Below, one piece after another: positions 1-11,248 of a stretch of DNA of 64,000 bases; the first letter of the stretch is position 1; every line of letters begins with the position of its first letter. The notes beneath the pieces were generated by a model, which was not told the origin of the DNA, ran no database searches, and saw only the letters and a program-made list of their open reading frames with translations. Location: assembly GCF_000701345.1 (NCBI RefSeq), contig NZ_JNIJ01000014.1:1-64000 (forward strand). Direction: 5' to 3'. The position numbers were made by a program, and so were the translations under genes. This stretch comes from Bradyrhizobium sp. URHD0069. GTDB taxonomy: Bacteria > Pseudomonadota > Alphaproteobacteria > Rhizobiales > Xanthobacteraceae.

Positions 1-346
1 AGTCCCGCTGCTGCGGATCATCGGCCGCATGTTCCCCAGGCTGCGCCACATCTTCGCCGACCGCGTCTACCGAGGTCCGAAATTGCTCGAGGCACTCGCC
101 GATCAGGGCAAATGGACCATCGAGATCGTCACCCGCTCGCAGAGCGTGGGAACGTTCAAAGCCGAGCCTCGGCGTTGGGTCGTCGAGCGCACGTTTGCAT
201 GGTTCGGTCGCAATCGAAGGCTTGCCAAAGACTTCGAGGCATCCATAGCCAGCGCGGAAGCCTGGGTCCTGATTGCAAGCATCCGCCTGCTTTCCCGCCG
301 CCTGGCAAGAACCTGATATGCCAATGACCTATTTTGAGTCAGACTC
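1..346 (+). mobile_element. Right end of an IS5-family insertion sequence
   Basis: This is the transposase C-terminus plus about 30 bases of flank. The flank ends in a sequence that reads GAGTCTGACTCAAAA on the reverse strand (331-346), similar to the GAG...AAA termini of many IS5-family elements. The next three bases, TGA (347-349), could be a TNA-type target duplication. The left end is outside the window, so the inverted repeat cannot be paired and the boundary is inferred. Confidence 0.55.
2..316 (+). CDS. IS5-family transposase, C-terminal part (cut by window start)
   Basis: The reading frame is open from base 2 and ends at 316, giving the last 104 or so residues of a DDE transposase. 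The sequence has the IS5-family C-terminal pattern: an ADRVYRG-type strand after the second catalytic Asp, then RRWVVERTFAWFGRNRRL, which carries the catalytic Glu and basic motif. The N-terminus lies outside the window, so completeness cannot be judged. It would catalyse cut-and-paste transposition of the element whose right end lies near base 346. The visible part has no frameshift or internal stop. Confidence 0.85.
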   Translation, partial: VPLLRIIGRMFPRLRHIFADRVYRGPKLLEALADQGKWTIEIVTRSQSVGTFKAEPRRWVVERTFAWFGRNRRLAKDFEASIASAEAWVLIASIRLLSRRLART

Positions 347-380
347 TGAGGAGGCGCGAAGCGCCGTCTCGAAGGATAGG
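347..380. repeat. Interrupted copy of a palindromic intergenic repeat
   Basis: This 34-base stretch aligns without gaps to 1680-1713, sharing TGAGGAGGCG at the start, GCGCCG in the centre and CTCGAA before the right arm. The copy at 1680 is preceded by its left arm CCTCATGG (1672-1679). Here that position is occupied by the end of the IS element, so the repeat seems to have lost its left arm to the insertion. Confidence 0.6.
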
Positions 381-401
381 ACGCGAAGAGTGTAAGGATT
401 G

Positions 402-1007
402 ATGATGGACAAGACCGCGCCGCATCCTTTGTTCAAGCTGGCGACCGAACTCGGTCCGCTGATTATCTTTTTCATAGCCAACGCCAAGTCCAACCTGTTC
501 GTGGCCACCGGGGCGTTCATGGTGGCGGTGCTGGCTGCGATGGTCGCGTCCTACGTGGTGACGCGGCATGTGCCCATGATGGCGATCGTCACCGCCGTCG
601 TCGTCTTCGTGTTCGGCGCGCTGACGCTGATCCTGCACGATGAGACCTTCATCAAGATGAAGCCGACGATTGTCTATACGTTGTTCGCGGCGATCCTCGG
701 CGGTGGCTTGCTGTTCGGCCGCTCCTTCATCGCCATCATGTTCGACCAGATGTTCAACCTCACCCCGCACGGCTGGCGCATCCTCACCATGCGCTGGGCG
801 TTATGGTTCTTCGCGATGGCCGTCCTGAACGAAATCATCTGGCGTACCCAAAGCACCGATTTTTGGGTCGCCTTCAAGGTCTTCGGCATGGTGCCGCTGA
901 CGATGCTGTTTGCCGTGACACAGATGCCGCTGGTCAAGCGCTACCGTCTGAAGCCGGCCTCGCTCGAAGCGAGCGAAGCGGAAGCCGGCGACGTGACAAA
1001 GGGGTGA
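402..1007 (+). CDS. ispZ: Septation protein A / inner membrane protein YciB (IspZ)
   Basis: A polytopic inner-membrane protein of about 201 residues in the YciB/intracellular septation protein A family, linked in other bacteria to cell-envelope synthesis and division. It has the family N-terminus ([16 protein letters not shown]), at least five hydrophobic segments, and the [20 protein letters not shown] block near residue 150. ATG 402 is chosen because AAGGA (394-398) lies just upstream; TTG 399 and ATG 405 are in frame and possible. In related genomes ftsY usually lies upstream. Here an IS5-family end occupies that flank, so native upstream transcription may have been disrupted. The soluble tail is acidic and variable. 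Confidence 0.93.
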   Translation: MMDKTAPHPLFKLATELGPLIIFFIANAKSNLFVATGAFMVAVLAAMVASYVVTRHVPMMAIVTAVVVFVFGALTLILHDETFIKMKPTIVYTLFAAILGGGLLFGRSFIAIMFDQMFNLTPHGWRILTMRWALWFFAMAVLNEIIWRTQSTDFWVAFKVFGMVPLTMLFAVTQMPLVKRYRLKPASLEASEAEAGDVTKG

Positions 1008-1146
1008 GTTCGTGTCGCTCTTCCCCGGCATGCGCTGCACCTCTCCCTCTCCCGCTTGAGGGGAGGGTCGGGTGGGGGTGCGACCAGAGCGCTGACGTCG
1101 AGTTGGCGGACCCATTCCGCCACCCGCCGCCACTCCTGTCGAGCGC

Positions 1147-1176
1147 TTCACCTCCCCCGCAAGCGGGGGAGGTGAA
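1147..1176. repeat. Perfect 14-bp hairpin between convergent genes
   Basis: TTCACCTCCCCCGC, then AA, then its exact reverse complement. It lies between the ends of ispZ and the HhH-protein gene and could work as a bidirectional transcription end. It resembles other C/G-rich hairpins in the window (16099-16122) and a weaker neighbour at 1041-1068, so it is probably a dispersed palindromic repeat rather than a dedicated terminator. No T-run follows on either strand. Confidence 0.7.
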
Positions 1177-1187
1177 GCTAAGACGCA

Positions 1188-1559
1188 TCAGCTCTTTTGC
1201 TTGGCGACGATCTTGTCCTTGATGCCGTCATAGGTCTTTTGCGGCACGATATGCTTCTGCACCAGATCGTCTTTCCCCTTGTAGGGACGGCCCTTGATGA
1301 TGGCCGCCGAATAGGCCTTCCCAACCCCGGGCAGCGCGTCGAGTTCTTCGGCGCTGGCCGAATTGATGTCGAGCAGTTCTGACTTGGCCGGTGCCATTTT
1401 CGAAGTAGCCGGCGCCATCTTCGAATCCGCTTTCGGCGCGGGAGCCATCTTGTCGGATTTGGCGGCGGGCTGGCTGGTCTGGGCCATCGACGGCGAAGCG
1501 GTCAGCAAGCCAAGCGTGAGCGCAGTTGCGAGAAATGAAGCAAGCGTGGAATGACGCAT
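1188..1559 (-). CDS. Secreted helix-hairpin-helix (ComEA-like) protein
   Basis: A 123-residue protein. Residues 1-26 form a signal peptide ending SMA, followed by a low-complexity linker with repeated KMAPA units (about 37-59), then a helix-hairpin-helix domain (about 62-118) with INSASAEELDALPGVGKAYSAAII. ComEA-family domains bind DNA, and ComEA proteins capture incoming DNA in the periplasm, but many rhizobial homologues are uncharacterised and no other competence gene is seen here. Export is well supported; the DNA-binding role is inferred from the domain. The gene is convergent with ispZ and lies downstream of the ccm cluster, separated by a repeat-containing gap. Confidence 0.85.
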   Translation of the reverse strand: MRHSTLASFLATALTLGLLTASPSMAQTSQPAAKSDKMAPAPKADSKMAPATSKMAPAKSELLDINSASAEELDALPGVGKAYSAAIIKGRPYKGKDDLVQKHIVPQKTYDGIKDKIVAKQKS

Positions 1560-1671
1560 GTGAGTGTCCCTCCAAGGGCGGTTTTAAGTAACGCCATCAA
1601 GCTAGCTTCGAATTCGTGGCGCCGCCATGGCCACCAAATGAACGGCAGATAAAAGCGAAGAATTATTTTCT

Positions 1672-1763
1672 CCTCATGGTGAGGAGGCGTGTGCGCCGCC
1701 TCGAACCATGAGGCCACGCTGTCGCTCCTCCTTCGAGACGCGGCGAAGACGCCGCTCATCAGG
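1672..1763. repeat. Two adjacent palindromic repeat units
   Basis: Unit 1 (1672-1713) has arms CCTCATGG and CCATGAGG around a G/C-rich centre. Unit 2 (about 1727-1763) has CTCCT and AGGAG outer arms with GCGGC/GCCGC inside. Unit 1 matches the interrupted copy at 347-380. Both lie between ccmG and the HhH-protein gene. Confidence 0.7.
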
Positions 1764-1774
1764 AGGCCCGCGGG

Positions 1775-2371
1775 TCAGGACCCCGCCTTCAGCGCCTTGT
1801 CGATCTCGACCTTAAGCACAGTATCGAAATTCGCGGGCGTGATCGGTCCGACCAACTTGTAGACGATGGTGCCTTCGCGCCCGACCACGAAGGTTTCGGG
1901 CACGCCGTAGACACCCCATTCGATCGAGGCGCGGCCGTTATCGTCGACGCCGACAAGGCCGAACGGATTGCCGTAGCGGCCGAGAAAGCGCCGGGCGTTA
2001 TCCGGCGCGTCCTTGTAGTTGATGCCGACCATCTGCAGCCGCTTGTCCTTGCCAAGCTCGGTCAAGAGCGGCGCTTCCTCGTGACACGGCACGCACCACG
2101 ATGCCCAGACGTTGACGACGCTGACCTTGCCTTTGAACACCGCAGGATCGAGCCCGGGCACCGGTGCGCCGTTGTTGACGAGGCCCGGTAGCGGCGGCAG
2201 CGCGGTTTGCGGCGCCGGGCGTCCGATCAAAGCGGAAGGGATCCGCGAGGGGTCACCACTTCCCAGTCGAAACCAGAACACCGCCGCGAGCGCAGCAAAC
2301 CCGATTAGCGGCAGCGCCATCAGCAGGGAGCGCCGCGGCGATGGAGTATCTGTTGTTGCCGGCTCGCTCAT
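1775..2371 (-). CDS. ccmG: Thiol:disulfide interchange protein CcmG/CycY (DsbE family)
   Basis: A 198-residue membrane-anchored periplasmic thioredoxin-like protein that reduces apocytochrome c cysteines before haem ligation in system I maturation. The N-terminal anchor is at about residues 15-35. The active site WASWCVPC places the redox cysteines at 93 and 96, and the [10 protein letters not shown] segment supplies the cis-Pro of the fold. Length is normal for the family. Its start overlaps the ccmD stop (ATGA), as expected for translational coupling. It is the last gene of the minus-strand ccmABCDG run. Confidence 0.96.
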   Translation of the reverse strand: MSEPATTDTPSPRRSLLMALPLIGFAALAAVFWFRLGSGDPSRIPSALIGRPAPQTALPPLPGLVNNGAPVPGLDPAVFKGKVSVVNVWASWCVPCHEEAPLLTELGKDKRLQMVGINYKDAPDNARRFLGRYGNPFGLVGVDDNGRASIEWGVYGVPETFVVGREGTIVYKLVGPITPANFDTVLKVEIDKALKAGS

Positions 2372-2547
2372 CGGATATCCGCCGCGCTGCGCCCGGAACG
2401 CCTGGTCATGCCTGACGCGTCGAGCTCGCGCAGGCGTTGTTTCTGGCGGCGATAATCGACTGCAATCCAGGCAATCAGCATCAGCACCACGATCGCCGCC
2501 AGCAGGTACGATGTCACGATAAAGGACGTGTAGGGACCAAGCGACAT
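2368..2547 (-). CDS. ccmD: Haem exporter protein CcmD
   Basis: A 59-residue protein with one transmembrane helix (about residues 10-31) followed by a basic cytoplasmic tail ([13 protein letters not shown]), the usual CcmD pattern. CcmD is needed to release holo-CcmE from the CcmABC complex. ATG 2547 is used because it gives a normal-length protein directly after ccmC; the same frame stays open much further upstream, but that part is antisense-like sequence over ccmC. The stop overlaps the ccmG start by four bases. Confidence 0.93.
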   Translation of the reverse strand: MSLGPYTSFIVTSYLLAAIVVLMLIAWIAVDYRRQKQRLRELDASGMTRRSGRSAADIR

Positions 2548-2552
2548 CGCGT

Positions 2553-3284
2553 TCACGCCGAACGCCGACTGACTTGCATCATTTGCAAGGCGCGCACCCG
2601 GCGGCGCAGGATTTCGTTGCGCATCGCCGCCAAATGCAGCGTAACAAACAACAGTGAAAACGCCACCGCCATGACCAACAGCGGAATCAAAAAGGCCTGG
2701 TCGAGTGAAGGCCCGCCCATCCGCATCACCGAGGCCGGCTGATGCAGCGTATTCCACCAGTCCACCGAGAATTTGATGATCGGCAGGTTGATGGCGCCGA
2801 CCAGCGTCAGGATCGCGGCCGCGCGCGCGGCGCGCGAGGGATCTTCGACCGCCCGCCACAGCGCGATCAGGCCGAGATACATCAGAAACAAAATCAGCAC
2901 CGAGGTCAGCCGCGCATCCCATTCCCAATAGGTGCCCCACATCGGCCGTCCCCACAGCGAGCCCGTCAACAGTGCGAGGAACGTAAAGGCAGCACCGATC
3001 GGGGCAGCGGCCTTGGCGGCAACGTCCGCCAGCGGATGCCGCCATACCAGCGTGCCGAGCGCCGCGAGGCTCATCACCCCCCAGACGAACATCGACAGCC
3101 ACGCATTCGGCACGTGGATGAACATGATCTTGACGGTGGCGCCCTGCTGATAGTCGTCGGGCGCCATGGCCGATTGGTAGAGGCCAACCAGCAGCAGGAT
3201 GGCGGTCAACGCCGCCAGCCACGGCAACAAGCGCGCGGTCAGCGTCAGGAATCGAGTGGGGTTGGCGAGATCGATCAGCGTCAT
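2553..3284 (-). CDS. ccmC: Haem exporter protein CcmC
   Basis: A 243-residue, six-helix membrane protein that presents haem to CcmE. The tryptophan-rich haem-handling motif [12 protein letters not shown] is at about 116-127, and the two candidate haem-ligand histidines are in FIHVP (H57) and TLHQP (H181), matching H60 and H184 of E. coli CcmC. Start MTLIDLANP at 3284 gives the usual length; an in-frame upstream extension of 14 residues to 3326 is less likely. It sits between ccmB and ccmD with short gaps. Confidence 0.96.
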   Translation of the reverse strand: MTLIDLANPTRFLTLTARLLPWLAALTAILLLVGLYQSAMAPDDYQQGATVKIMFIHVPNAWLSMFVWGVMSLAALGTLVWRHPLADVAAKAAAPIGAAFTFLALLTGSLWGRPMWGTYWEWDARLTSVLILFLMYLGLIALWRAVEDPSRAARAAAILTLVGAINLPIIKFSVDWWNTLHQPASVMRMGGPSLDQAFLIPLLVMAVAFSLLFVTLHLAAMRNEILRRRVRALQMMQVSRRSA

Positions 3285-3363
3285 GGCATCCTGATAGTCA
3301 TCGTAGACGTTGCAGGCAATCTGCATAGATGCTTCCTGCGCCGGTCGGGTATCAATTCAGTGA

Positions 3364-4032
3364 TCAATCCAGCCCCTGCCGCAGACTTGCGGCGGCCGCA
3401 AATGGTCCGATCACGAAGCTGACAAGCGACAGCGCGCACAGGATCGAAAACGGGGTTCCGAACGACAGCGGTCCGGCAATTGCAGCCTGCGAGGCTGCGA
3501 CCCCGAAAATCAGCACCGGGATCGACAGCGGCAGCACCAATACAGCGAGCAACAATCCGCCGCGATGTAACGTCACGGCCAGTGCGGCGCCTATCATTCC
3601 GGTAAAGGTCAGCGCCGGCGTCCCCGCCAGCAGCGTCAACGCGACAGCCGAAGTCGCTGTTGCGTCGAGATTCAACAGCAGCCCCAACACGGGCGTGGCG
3701 ACGATCAGCGGAAGTCCTGCGGCCAGCCAATGCGCCAGCGCCTTCGCAGCGCAGGCCAGTTCCAGCGGCGCCCGGCCCATCACGATAAGATCGAGCGAAC
3801 CGTCCTCGTGGTCGGCCATGAACAGCCGGTCGAGGGTGAGCAGGCTCGCAAGCAGCGCCCCCAACCAGAGTATCGCCGGGCCGAGCCGCGTCAGCAGCGC
3901 GAGATCCGGGCCGACCGCGAACGGCATCAGGACCACCACGGTGAGAAAGAACAGCACGCCGATCAGCGCCCCGCCGCCGACCCGCAGCGCGATTTTGAGG
4001 TCTCGTGTTATCAGCGCAGCGAGGGCGGTCAT
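3364..4032 (-). CDS. ccmB: Haem exporter protein CcmB
   Basis: A 222-residue membrane permease of the CcmAB ABC complex, with six hydrophobic segments and the family region DHEDGSLDLIVMGRAPLELA after the first two helices. CcmAB uses ATP to release haem-loaded CcmE from CcmC/CcmD. ATG 4032 gives the typical length; the frame is open to 4134, but that extension runs into the ccmA coding region and lacks CcmB similarity. Distance to ccmA is about 50 bases. Confidence 0.95.
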   Translation of the reverse strand: MTALAALITRDLKIALRVGGGALIGVLFFLTVVVLMPFAVGPDLALLTRLGPAILWLGALLASLLTLDRLFMADHEDGSLDLIVMGRAPLELACAAKALAHWLAAGLPLIVATPVLGLLLNLDATATSAVALTLLAGTPALTFTGMIGAALAVTLHRGGLLLAVLVLPLSIPVLIFGVAASQAAIAGPLSFGTPFSILCALSLVSFVIGPFAAAASLRQGLD

Positions 4033-4081
4033 GTTGGACACCGCCCTGCGCGCTTCGCGAATGGCACGCAGTCCTGCAAGG

Positions 4082-4693
4082 TCACGACACTCCCCCGATC
4101 CGCAATTCTTTCGCGGGCACCCCGAGCGGTGCATGCGTTGCGGCGACGATCAGGCCGCCGCGCGCGAGATGATCGCCCATCAGGGCGGCGAACATGCTCT
4201 GCCCGGCGGCGTCGAGCGCGTTGATCGGCTCGTCGAGCAGCCAGACCGGCCGCCGCACTGCAAGCAGCCTTGCGATCGAGAGCCGTCGCCGCTGTCCCGC
4301 CGACAGATACGCCGCCGGCAGATGCAGCGCATGATCGAGCCCCACGGCAGCGAGGCTGTCAGTTGGGTTGAATGCCTGGCCTGCTTGGTCGTCGAGAAAA
4401 TCCCGCCAGAACGAAAGATTCTCCGTCACGCTCAAAGCGGGTTTCAGCGCGTCACGGTGGCCGAGATAGTGCGCCTGTTCGGCCAACGTCAACTCCGTCT
4501 CGCCGCCCTCAAGCCCGATCGATCCGCCCGCGACCGTCAATAACCCGGCGATCTGCCGCAGCAGCGAGGTTTTGCCTGACCCATTGCGGCCGGTGACGGC
4601 CAGGGCCTCACCCGAGCTGGCCTCGAAATCGAGCCCCGAGAAGACTTCCCGGCCGCCCCGCACACACCTCACACCTCGTCCCGAGAGCCGCAT
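4082..4693 (-). CDS. ccmA: Cytochrome c biogenesis ATP-binding protein CcmA
   Basis: A 203-residue ABC ATPase, first gene of the ccmABCDG run. Walker A GRNGSGKT is at 35-42; the signature region [15 protein letters not shown] has the unusual SAGQ form common in CcmA; Walker B is WLLDEP, with the H-loop in ATHAP near the C-terminus. It powers release of holo-CcmE from CcmC/D. It is divergent from acnA, and the 224-base gap at 4694-4917 must hold promoters for both. Confidence 0.96.
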   Translation of the reverse strand: MRLSGRGVRCVRGGREVFSGLDFEASSGEALAVTGRNGSGKTSLLRQIAGLLTVAGGSIGLEGGETELTLAEQAHYLGHRDALKPALSVTENLSFWRDFLDDQAGQAFNPTDSLAAVGLDHALHLPAAYLSAGQRRRLSIARLLAVRRPVWLLDEPINALDAAGQSMFAALMGDHLARGGLIVAATHAPLGVPAKELRIGGVS

Positions 4694-4917
4694 TTTGCCC
4701 CTTCACAGCCCTCTGGAAACTAACGGTACCGCATCAGAATTTTTGGGTAGCGCATTGCTCCGGCACGATTGTCGGTGTGGCGGTGCCCCTGGAATGATTC
4801 TATAAGCCCGGAACTTGATGCAGCACACAATCCATCGCGGCAAGCCGTCAGGCTCGGCCCTGCCGCCGGTGTTTTGATACCTTTACCGGGTATAACGATG
4901 AATTGGGATTTCCTCAC
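4694..4917. promoter_or_regulatory. Divergent promoter region, ccmA / acnA
   Basis: A 224-base intergenic region between two divergently transcribed genes, so it should carry both promoters. No confident -35/-10 pair or operator could be picked by eye. The location is the only support. Confidence 0.4.
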
Positions 4918-7638
<2,721 letters not shown>

Positions 7639-7780
7639 TTGTGATCGGTTCCTCACCGCGAAGTGAGTAGCGAGGGAGGGGGAGGCGGCCTATTAAGGGC
7701 GGCTTTCTCGGCGTTTGGAGAGCGCGTGGTCAAGTGCCGCAATGTGTTAACAGCGGCGATGCGGGTGTCCCCGGTTCAGC

Positions 7781-8545
7781 ATGACAGCGATGATGGCCTA
7801 TAATCGTATCTCGCGATGGTCAGGGGCACTTGGCGTCTGCGCGATTGTTGCGATCATCCGTCCTGCCCACGCCGACCCGCGCGCAGTGGTGGAGCTGTTC
7901 ACCTCGCAAGGATGTTCGTCGTGCCCGCCCGCCGACAGGATTATCGGCGAGCTGGCCAAGGATCCGTCGATCATCGCGCTGAGTATGCCTATCGACTATT
8001 GGGATTACCTTGGCTGGAAAGATACGCTGGCTGATTCTCGCTTCAGCGCACGCCAAAAGGCCTATTCCCAGATGCGCGGCGATCGCGAAGTTTACACGCC
8101 GCAAGTTGTCGTCAATGGGTCGGCTCAGGTGATCGGCAGCGATCGCGCCAGTATCGAACGCGCCATGGGCGACACCGAAAAGCTCAAGGGCGTGATGTCG
8201 GTGCCGGTTTCGATGACCCTTGCCGAGAAGCAGATCAATATTTCGGTTGCGGCCTCCAGCAAAGGTCCCGCGGTAGCGCATGGCGAGGTGTGGATCTGCT
8301 CGATCTCGAAGGCGGTGCCGATTTCAATCGGCCGCGGCGAGAATAGCGGTCGCCAAATCACCTATTACAACGTGGTGCGCAACCTGCTCAAGGTCGGTGA
8401 CTGGAACGGCAGTCCCGGGAGTTGGACCGTGCCCCTGGAAAATGTCTCGCGTGAGGGTGTCGACGCCGCGGTGGTCTATGTCCAGGATGGCAATCGCGAC
8501 CGGCCGGGTGCAATGCTAGGCGCGGCCTACTCGTCGCTTCGCTGA
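7781..8545 (+). CDS. Secreted DUF1223 thioredoxin-like protein
   Basis: A 254-residue DUF1223-family protein. Residues 1-31 are a signal peptide ending AHA. The mature protein starts with a thioredoxin-like strand (VVELFTSQGCSSCPPAD) carrying a CxxC pair at C45/C48, followed by the conserved region PIDYWDYLGWKDTLADSRFSARQ and YTPQVVVNG. The fold suggests a periplasmic thiol-redox role, but no substrate is known. ATG codons at 7781, 7790 and 7793 are all possible starts. It is 142 bases from acnA, so co-transcription is possible but not shown. Confidence 0.88.
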   Translation: MTAMMAYNRISRWSGALGVCAIVAIIRPAHADPRAVVELFTSQGCSSCPPADRIIGELAKDPSIIALSMPIDYWDYLGWKDTLADSRFSARQKAYSQMRGDREVYTPQVVVNGSAQVIGSDRASIERAMGDTEKLKGVMSVPVSMTLAEKQINISVAASSKGPAVAHGEVWICSISKAVPISIGRGENSGRQITYYNVVRNLLKVGDWNGSPGSWTVPLENVSREGVDAAVVYVQDGNRDRPGAMLGAAYSSLR

Positions 8546-9066
8546 ATTCGGCTCTCGTCTGTTGTCGTCTTTTTTCTTTTTTCCTTCCGGGATGCGCCGG
8601 CCCGGAATGCAATCCCCCGATCGTGCTGGTTCTGAATTGCGGTCTCGCCCGTTTCACTCGCGTCCCGGAATGACGGTCCCTCAAAAAGAAAAAGGACCAA
8701 CTCACGTTGGCCCAGTGTGGGGATAAACTTCCTGCGAACAGGCCCGATCCCGACGACCCCGGGGGGCTGGGGGCTGAGGAATCCGGAATCGAAAGGACCG
8801 GGCCAACGCAGGATTGTCTTTTCGCAACCCACGAGGGCGGTCGCTTGGCGGAAGTTGGGCAGTATTATGATTTCCTCTAACGATCCTGTGACGGCAGATT
8901 CTTGCTCGAAGCGGATCGCGGACGGTCCGTTCGTGTGCAAATTCAGGTCGCTTGGCCCTCTTGCAGCCGCCCGCGGTTGGCGCGATCATGTGGAGGCGGC
9001 ATGATCGCGAAAAGTGGAAACCAGCTTTCGGACAAGGATCATGCCCGGAACGACAGGAGGCGCTCC
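8546..9066. other. Gene-poor gap with repeat
   Basis: About 520 bases without a convincing gene. The open frames on both strands have no recognisable family and poor codon character. The gap contains tracts resembling dispersed intergenic repeats and, at its right end, the palindrome at 8999-9044. Confidence 0.5.
8999..9044. repeat. Palindromic repeat with AAAGTGGAAACC core
   Basis: Outer arms GCATGATC (8999-9006) and GATCATGC (9037-9044) flank a core containing AAAGTGGAAACCAGCTTT. The same core, with different outer arms, is at 47899-47941. It lies 22 bases upstream of the DUF2794 gene start. Confidence 0.75.
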
Positions 9067-9438
9067 ATGACTTTGGTATCGGAGGAAGCCGATCCAAGCG
9101 AAGCTCGCGCAACGGCGCGCCATGCCGTTGCGAGTCCTTTGCCAAACCGGGTGACGTTCAATCGCTTGGAACTCAATCGAATCCTCAATCTGTATGGGCG
9201 CATGGTCGCCGATGGCGAGTGGCGTGACTACGCCATCGACTTTCTCAGGGATCGCGCGGTGTTCTCGGTGTTCCGCCGCGCCTCCGAAGTTCCGATCTAT
9301 CGCATCGAAAAAGATCCGCGGCTCGCGCGGAAGCAGGGCATGTACAGCGTGATCTCGGCGAGCGGGCTGATCCTGCGACGTGGCCACGAGCTCGATCGCG
9401 TGCTGCTGGCGATCGAGCGCAAGCTGGTGCTGGTCTAG
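9067..9438 (+). CDS. DUF2794 domain-containing protein
   Basis: A 123-residue protein of the alphaproteobacterial DUF2794 family, of unknown function. The conserved region is FNRLELNRILNLYGRMVADGEWRDYAI followed by DRAVFSVFRRASEVPIYRIEK. The start ATG 9067 is set by a strong AGGAGG at 9055-9060; the frame is open upstream to 8902, but that part crosses the palindrome at 8999-9044 and is unlikely to be coding. It appears monocistronic. Confidence 0.88.
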   Translation: MTLVSEEADPSEARATARHAVASPLPNRVTFNRLELNRILNLYGRMVADGEWRDYAIDFLRDRAVFSVFRRASEVPIYRIEKDPRLARKQGMYSVISASGLILRRGHELDRVLLAIERKLVLV

Positions 9439-9530
9439 GGCGCTACCCGGAATTCAGAGATTGGCGACCATAATTTTCGGCACGAGGCTCTTGGTTTGCG
9501 CTATCCGCGCCCGGATTGACGCCAGGCCAA

Positions 9531-10082
9531 CTAGCGCTGCGTTCGTGTTGGGTCGTCAGCCGGCAGTGTGCTCGCGCCATCGCCGAGCGCACGCTGCATC
9601 ATCACGGTGTCGAGCCAGCGGCCGAACTTGAAGCCGACATTCGGATGGGTCCCGATCATCTGAAATCCGCACTTCGTGTGCACGCTGATTGACCCGGCAT
9701 TGGCGGAATCGCCGATCACCGCGATCATCTGGCGATAGCCGCGCGCTTCGGACTCGCCGATCAGCCTTTGCAGCAATTGCAGGCCGATGCCGCGCCGATG
9801 GATCGCTGGCTGAAGATAGACGGAATTTTCGATGGTGAAGCGATAGGCGGGCCGCGGTCGGTACGGCCCCGCATAGGCGTATCCGACCACGCGGCCTTCG
9901 AGAGCGGCGACGAAATAGGGAAAGCCGCCGTCCATCAGCACGCCAAAGCGGCGCGTCATCTCAGCCAGATCCGGCGGGATCAATTCGAACGTCGCGGTGC
10001 CGTAGAGGACCGCGTGCTGGTAAATCTCGGTAATGAAGGGCAGATCGGCCGCGGCGACGGGCCGGATTTCGAGCGAGGACAT
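9531..10082 (-). CDS. GNAT N-acetyltransferase, phosphinothricin-acetyltransferase type
   Basis: A 183-residue GNAT enzyme. It begins with the Pat/YncA-type pattern IRPVAAADLPFITEIYQHAVLYGTATFE and has the acetyl-CoA-binding motif A region (VYLQPAIHRRGIGLQLLQRLI, about residues 96-117), then the HTKCGFQMIGTHPNVGFKFGRWLDTVMMQ C-terminal block. This subgroup acetylates amino groups of small molecules such as methionine sulfone or phosphinothricin; the real substrate here cannot be told. It lies just downstream of the BI-1 family gene on the same strand, but a strong terminator separates them. Confidence 0.9.
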   Translation of the reverse strand: MSSLEIRPVAAADLPFITEIYQHAVLYGTATFELIPPDLAEMTRRFGVLMDGGFPYFVAALEGRVVGYAYAGPYRPRPAYRFTIENSVYLQPAIHRRGIGLQLLQRLIGESEARGYRQMIAVIGDSANAGSISVHTKCGFQMIGTHPNVGFKFGRWLDTVMMQRALGDGASTLPADDPTRTQR

Positions 10083-10112
10083 GGCGAGGAGACTATTTTT
10101 GCTTTTGCCAAA

Positions 10113-10142
10113 AGAAAAGCCCCGGCCGTGAGGCCGGGGCTT
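10113..10142 (-). terminator. Intrinsic terminator of the BI-1 family gene
   Basis: On the minus strand an 11-bp stem (AAGCCCCGGCC pairing with GGCCGGGGCTT, loop TCAC) is followed directly by TTTTCTTTT. It lies 25 bases past the stop of the gene at 10167-10958. Confidence 0.9.
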
Positions 10143-10166
10143 CGATGCGTCTACTCAGACGAGTGG

Positions 10167-10958
10167 TTAGTCGCGCTGCCCGAGCAGCTGCAAGAGCAGC
10201 GTGAACAGGTTGATGAAGTTCAAGTAGAGCGACAGCGCGCCGGTGATGGCCGCACGGTCCGCAACATCACCGCCCTGCGAGGCATAGCCGTAGATGTAGT
10301 CGTTCTTCAGCCGCTGGGTATCCCAGGCGGTGAGGCCCGCAAACACCAGCACGCCGACCACCGACACGATGAACTGCAGCATCGAGCTGGCCAGGAAGAT
10401 ATTGACCAGGCTCGCGATGATGAGGCCGAACAGTCCCATGATCAGGAACGAGCCCATGCCGGTGAGATCACGCTTGGTGGTGTAGCCGTAAAGGCTCAGC
10501 GCGCCGAAGGAGGCCGCGGTGATGAAGAACACCCGCACGATCGAGGTGTGCGTGTACACCAGGAAGATCGACGACAGCGAAATGCCCATCAGCGCAGCGA
10601 ACGCCCAGAACAGCAGCTGGGCCGTCGCGGGCTTCAGTCGGTTGATGCCAAACGAGATCGCGAACACCATCGCCAGCGGCGCCAGGATGAACAGCCATTT
10701 CAGCGGGCTCACATACATCGCGTAGCCGAACGGCGTCAGGAAGGCGTTGCCAAACTTGGCAGCGGCGGCCGAGGGATCGGTGGTTACCGCCGCCATATAG
10801 ATGCCGAGCGCGGCGAGGCCGGTGATGGCGAGGCCGGTCGTCATGTAGTTGTAGATGCGCAGCATGTAGGCGCGCAGACCGGCGTCGACGGTCGCGGCGT
10901 CAACGCGCCCGGCGGCCCGGCCGAAAGGAGAAGCGTAGTTGCGGTCTAGGTCCGACAT
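10167..10958 (-). CDS. Bax inhibitor-1 / YbhL family membrane protein
   Basis: A 263-residue protein with seven hydrophobic segments, typical of the BI-1 (YccA/YbhL/TMBIM) family. The N-terminal 30 residues are soluble. The conserved GLTAWDTQRLKNDY stretch near residue 210, with the Asp thought to act in pH-gated calcium leak in bacterial BsYetJ, is present, as is ALSLYLNFINLFTLLLQLLG at the end. Physiological role in bacteria is unsettled. A candidate ybhL leader RNA lies upstream and an intrinsic terminator follows, so it is probably a single-gene unit. Confidence 0.95.
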   Translation of the reverse strand: MSDLDRNYASPFGRAAGRVDAATVDAGLRAYMLRIYNYMTTGLAITGLAALGIYMAAVTTDPSAAAAKFGNAFLTPFGYAMYVSPLKWLFILAPLAMVFAISFGINRLKPATAQLLFWAFAALMGISLSSIFLVYTHTSIVRVFFITAASFGALSLYGYTTKRDLTGMGSFLIMGLFGLIIASLVNIFLASSMLQFIVSVVGVLVFAGLTAWDTQRLKNDYIYGYASQGGDVADRAAITGALSLYLNFINLFTLLLQLLGQRD

Positions 10959-10963
10959 GGTCG

Positions 10964-11036
10964 AATTCCCGTTGGTTGCCCGGCGGAGCGCAAGGGCTTT
11001 GCGATGCCGGTTAAGGATCTAACCCAGATAGCGCCC
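10964..11036 (-). ncRNA. Candidate ybhL leader RNA
   Basis: The 5' region of the minus-strand ybhL-type gene folds into a stem with CCGGC and GCCGG arms enclosing CGCAA...TTGCG (about 10979-11012), just upstream of the start codon. The ybhL motif was described by comparative genomics in the Rhizobiales upstream of exactly this gene family. The match here rests on gene context and hairpin pairing; the consensus was not aligned. Confidence 0.5.
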
Positions 11037-11248
11037 CTTGCTGACATTAACTTTGCGTCATCAAAAAACCGCGTCTGGCTCAGGCTGTATGTGGGAAACT
11101 AGCACATTCCCTGCAAGCTTCGATGCGCGGCTGAATGTCGCTCCGCAAGCGGGATTTTGGAGGCGGACGTCGTGCCGGCGGCAAATGCCTCAGCCAGGCA
11201 TCGATACCTGTCCGCGCTAACCCCGCCGGCGCCGGCTGCATCAATTTG

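Noticed and set aside
2368..3222. Long frame that includes ccmD (284 codons)
   Set aside because: Only the last 59 codons match CcmD; the rest is antisense-like overlap of ccmC.
8717..9004. 95-codon frame in the gap before the DUF2794 gene
   Set aside because: It crosses repeat sequence and shows no family; codon use is irregular.
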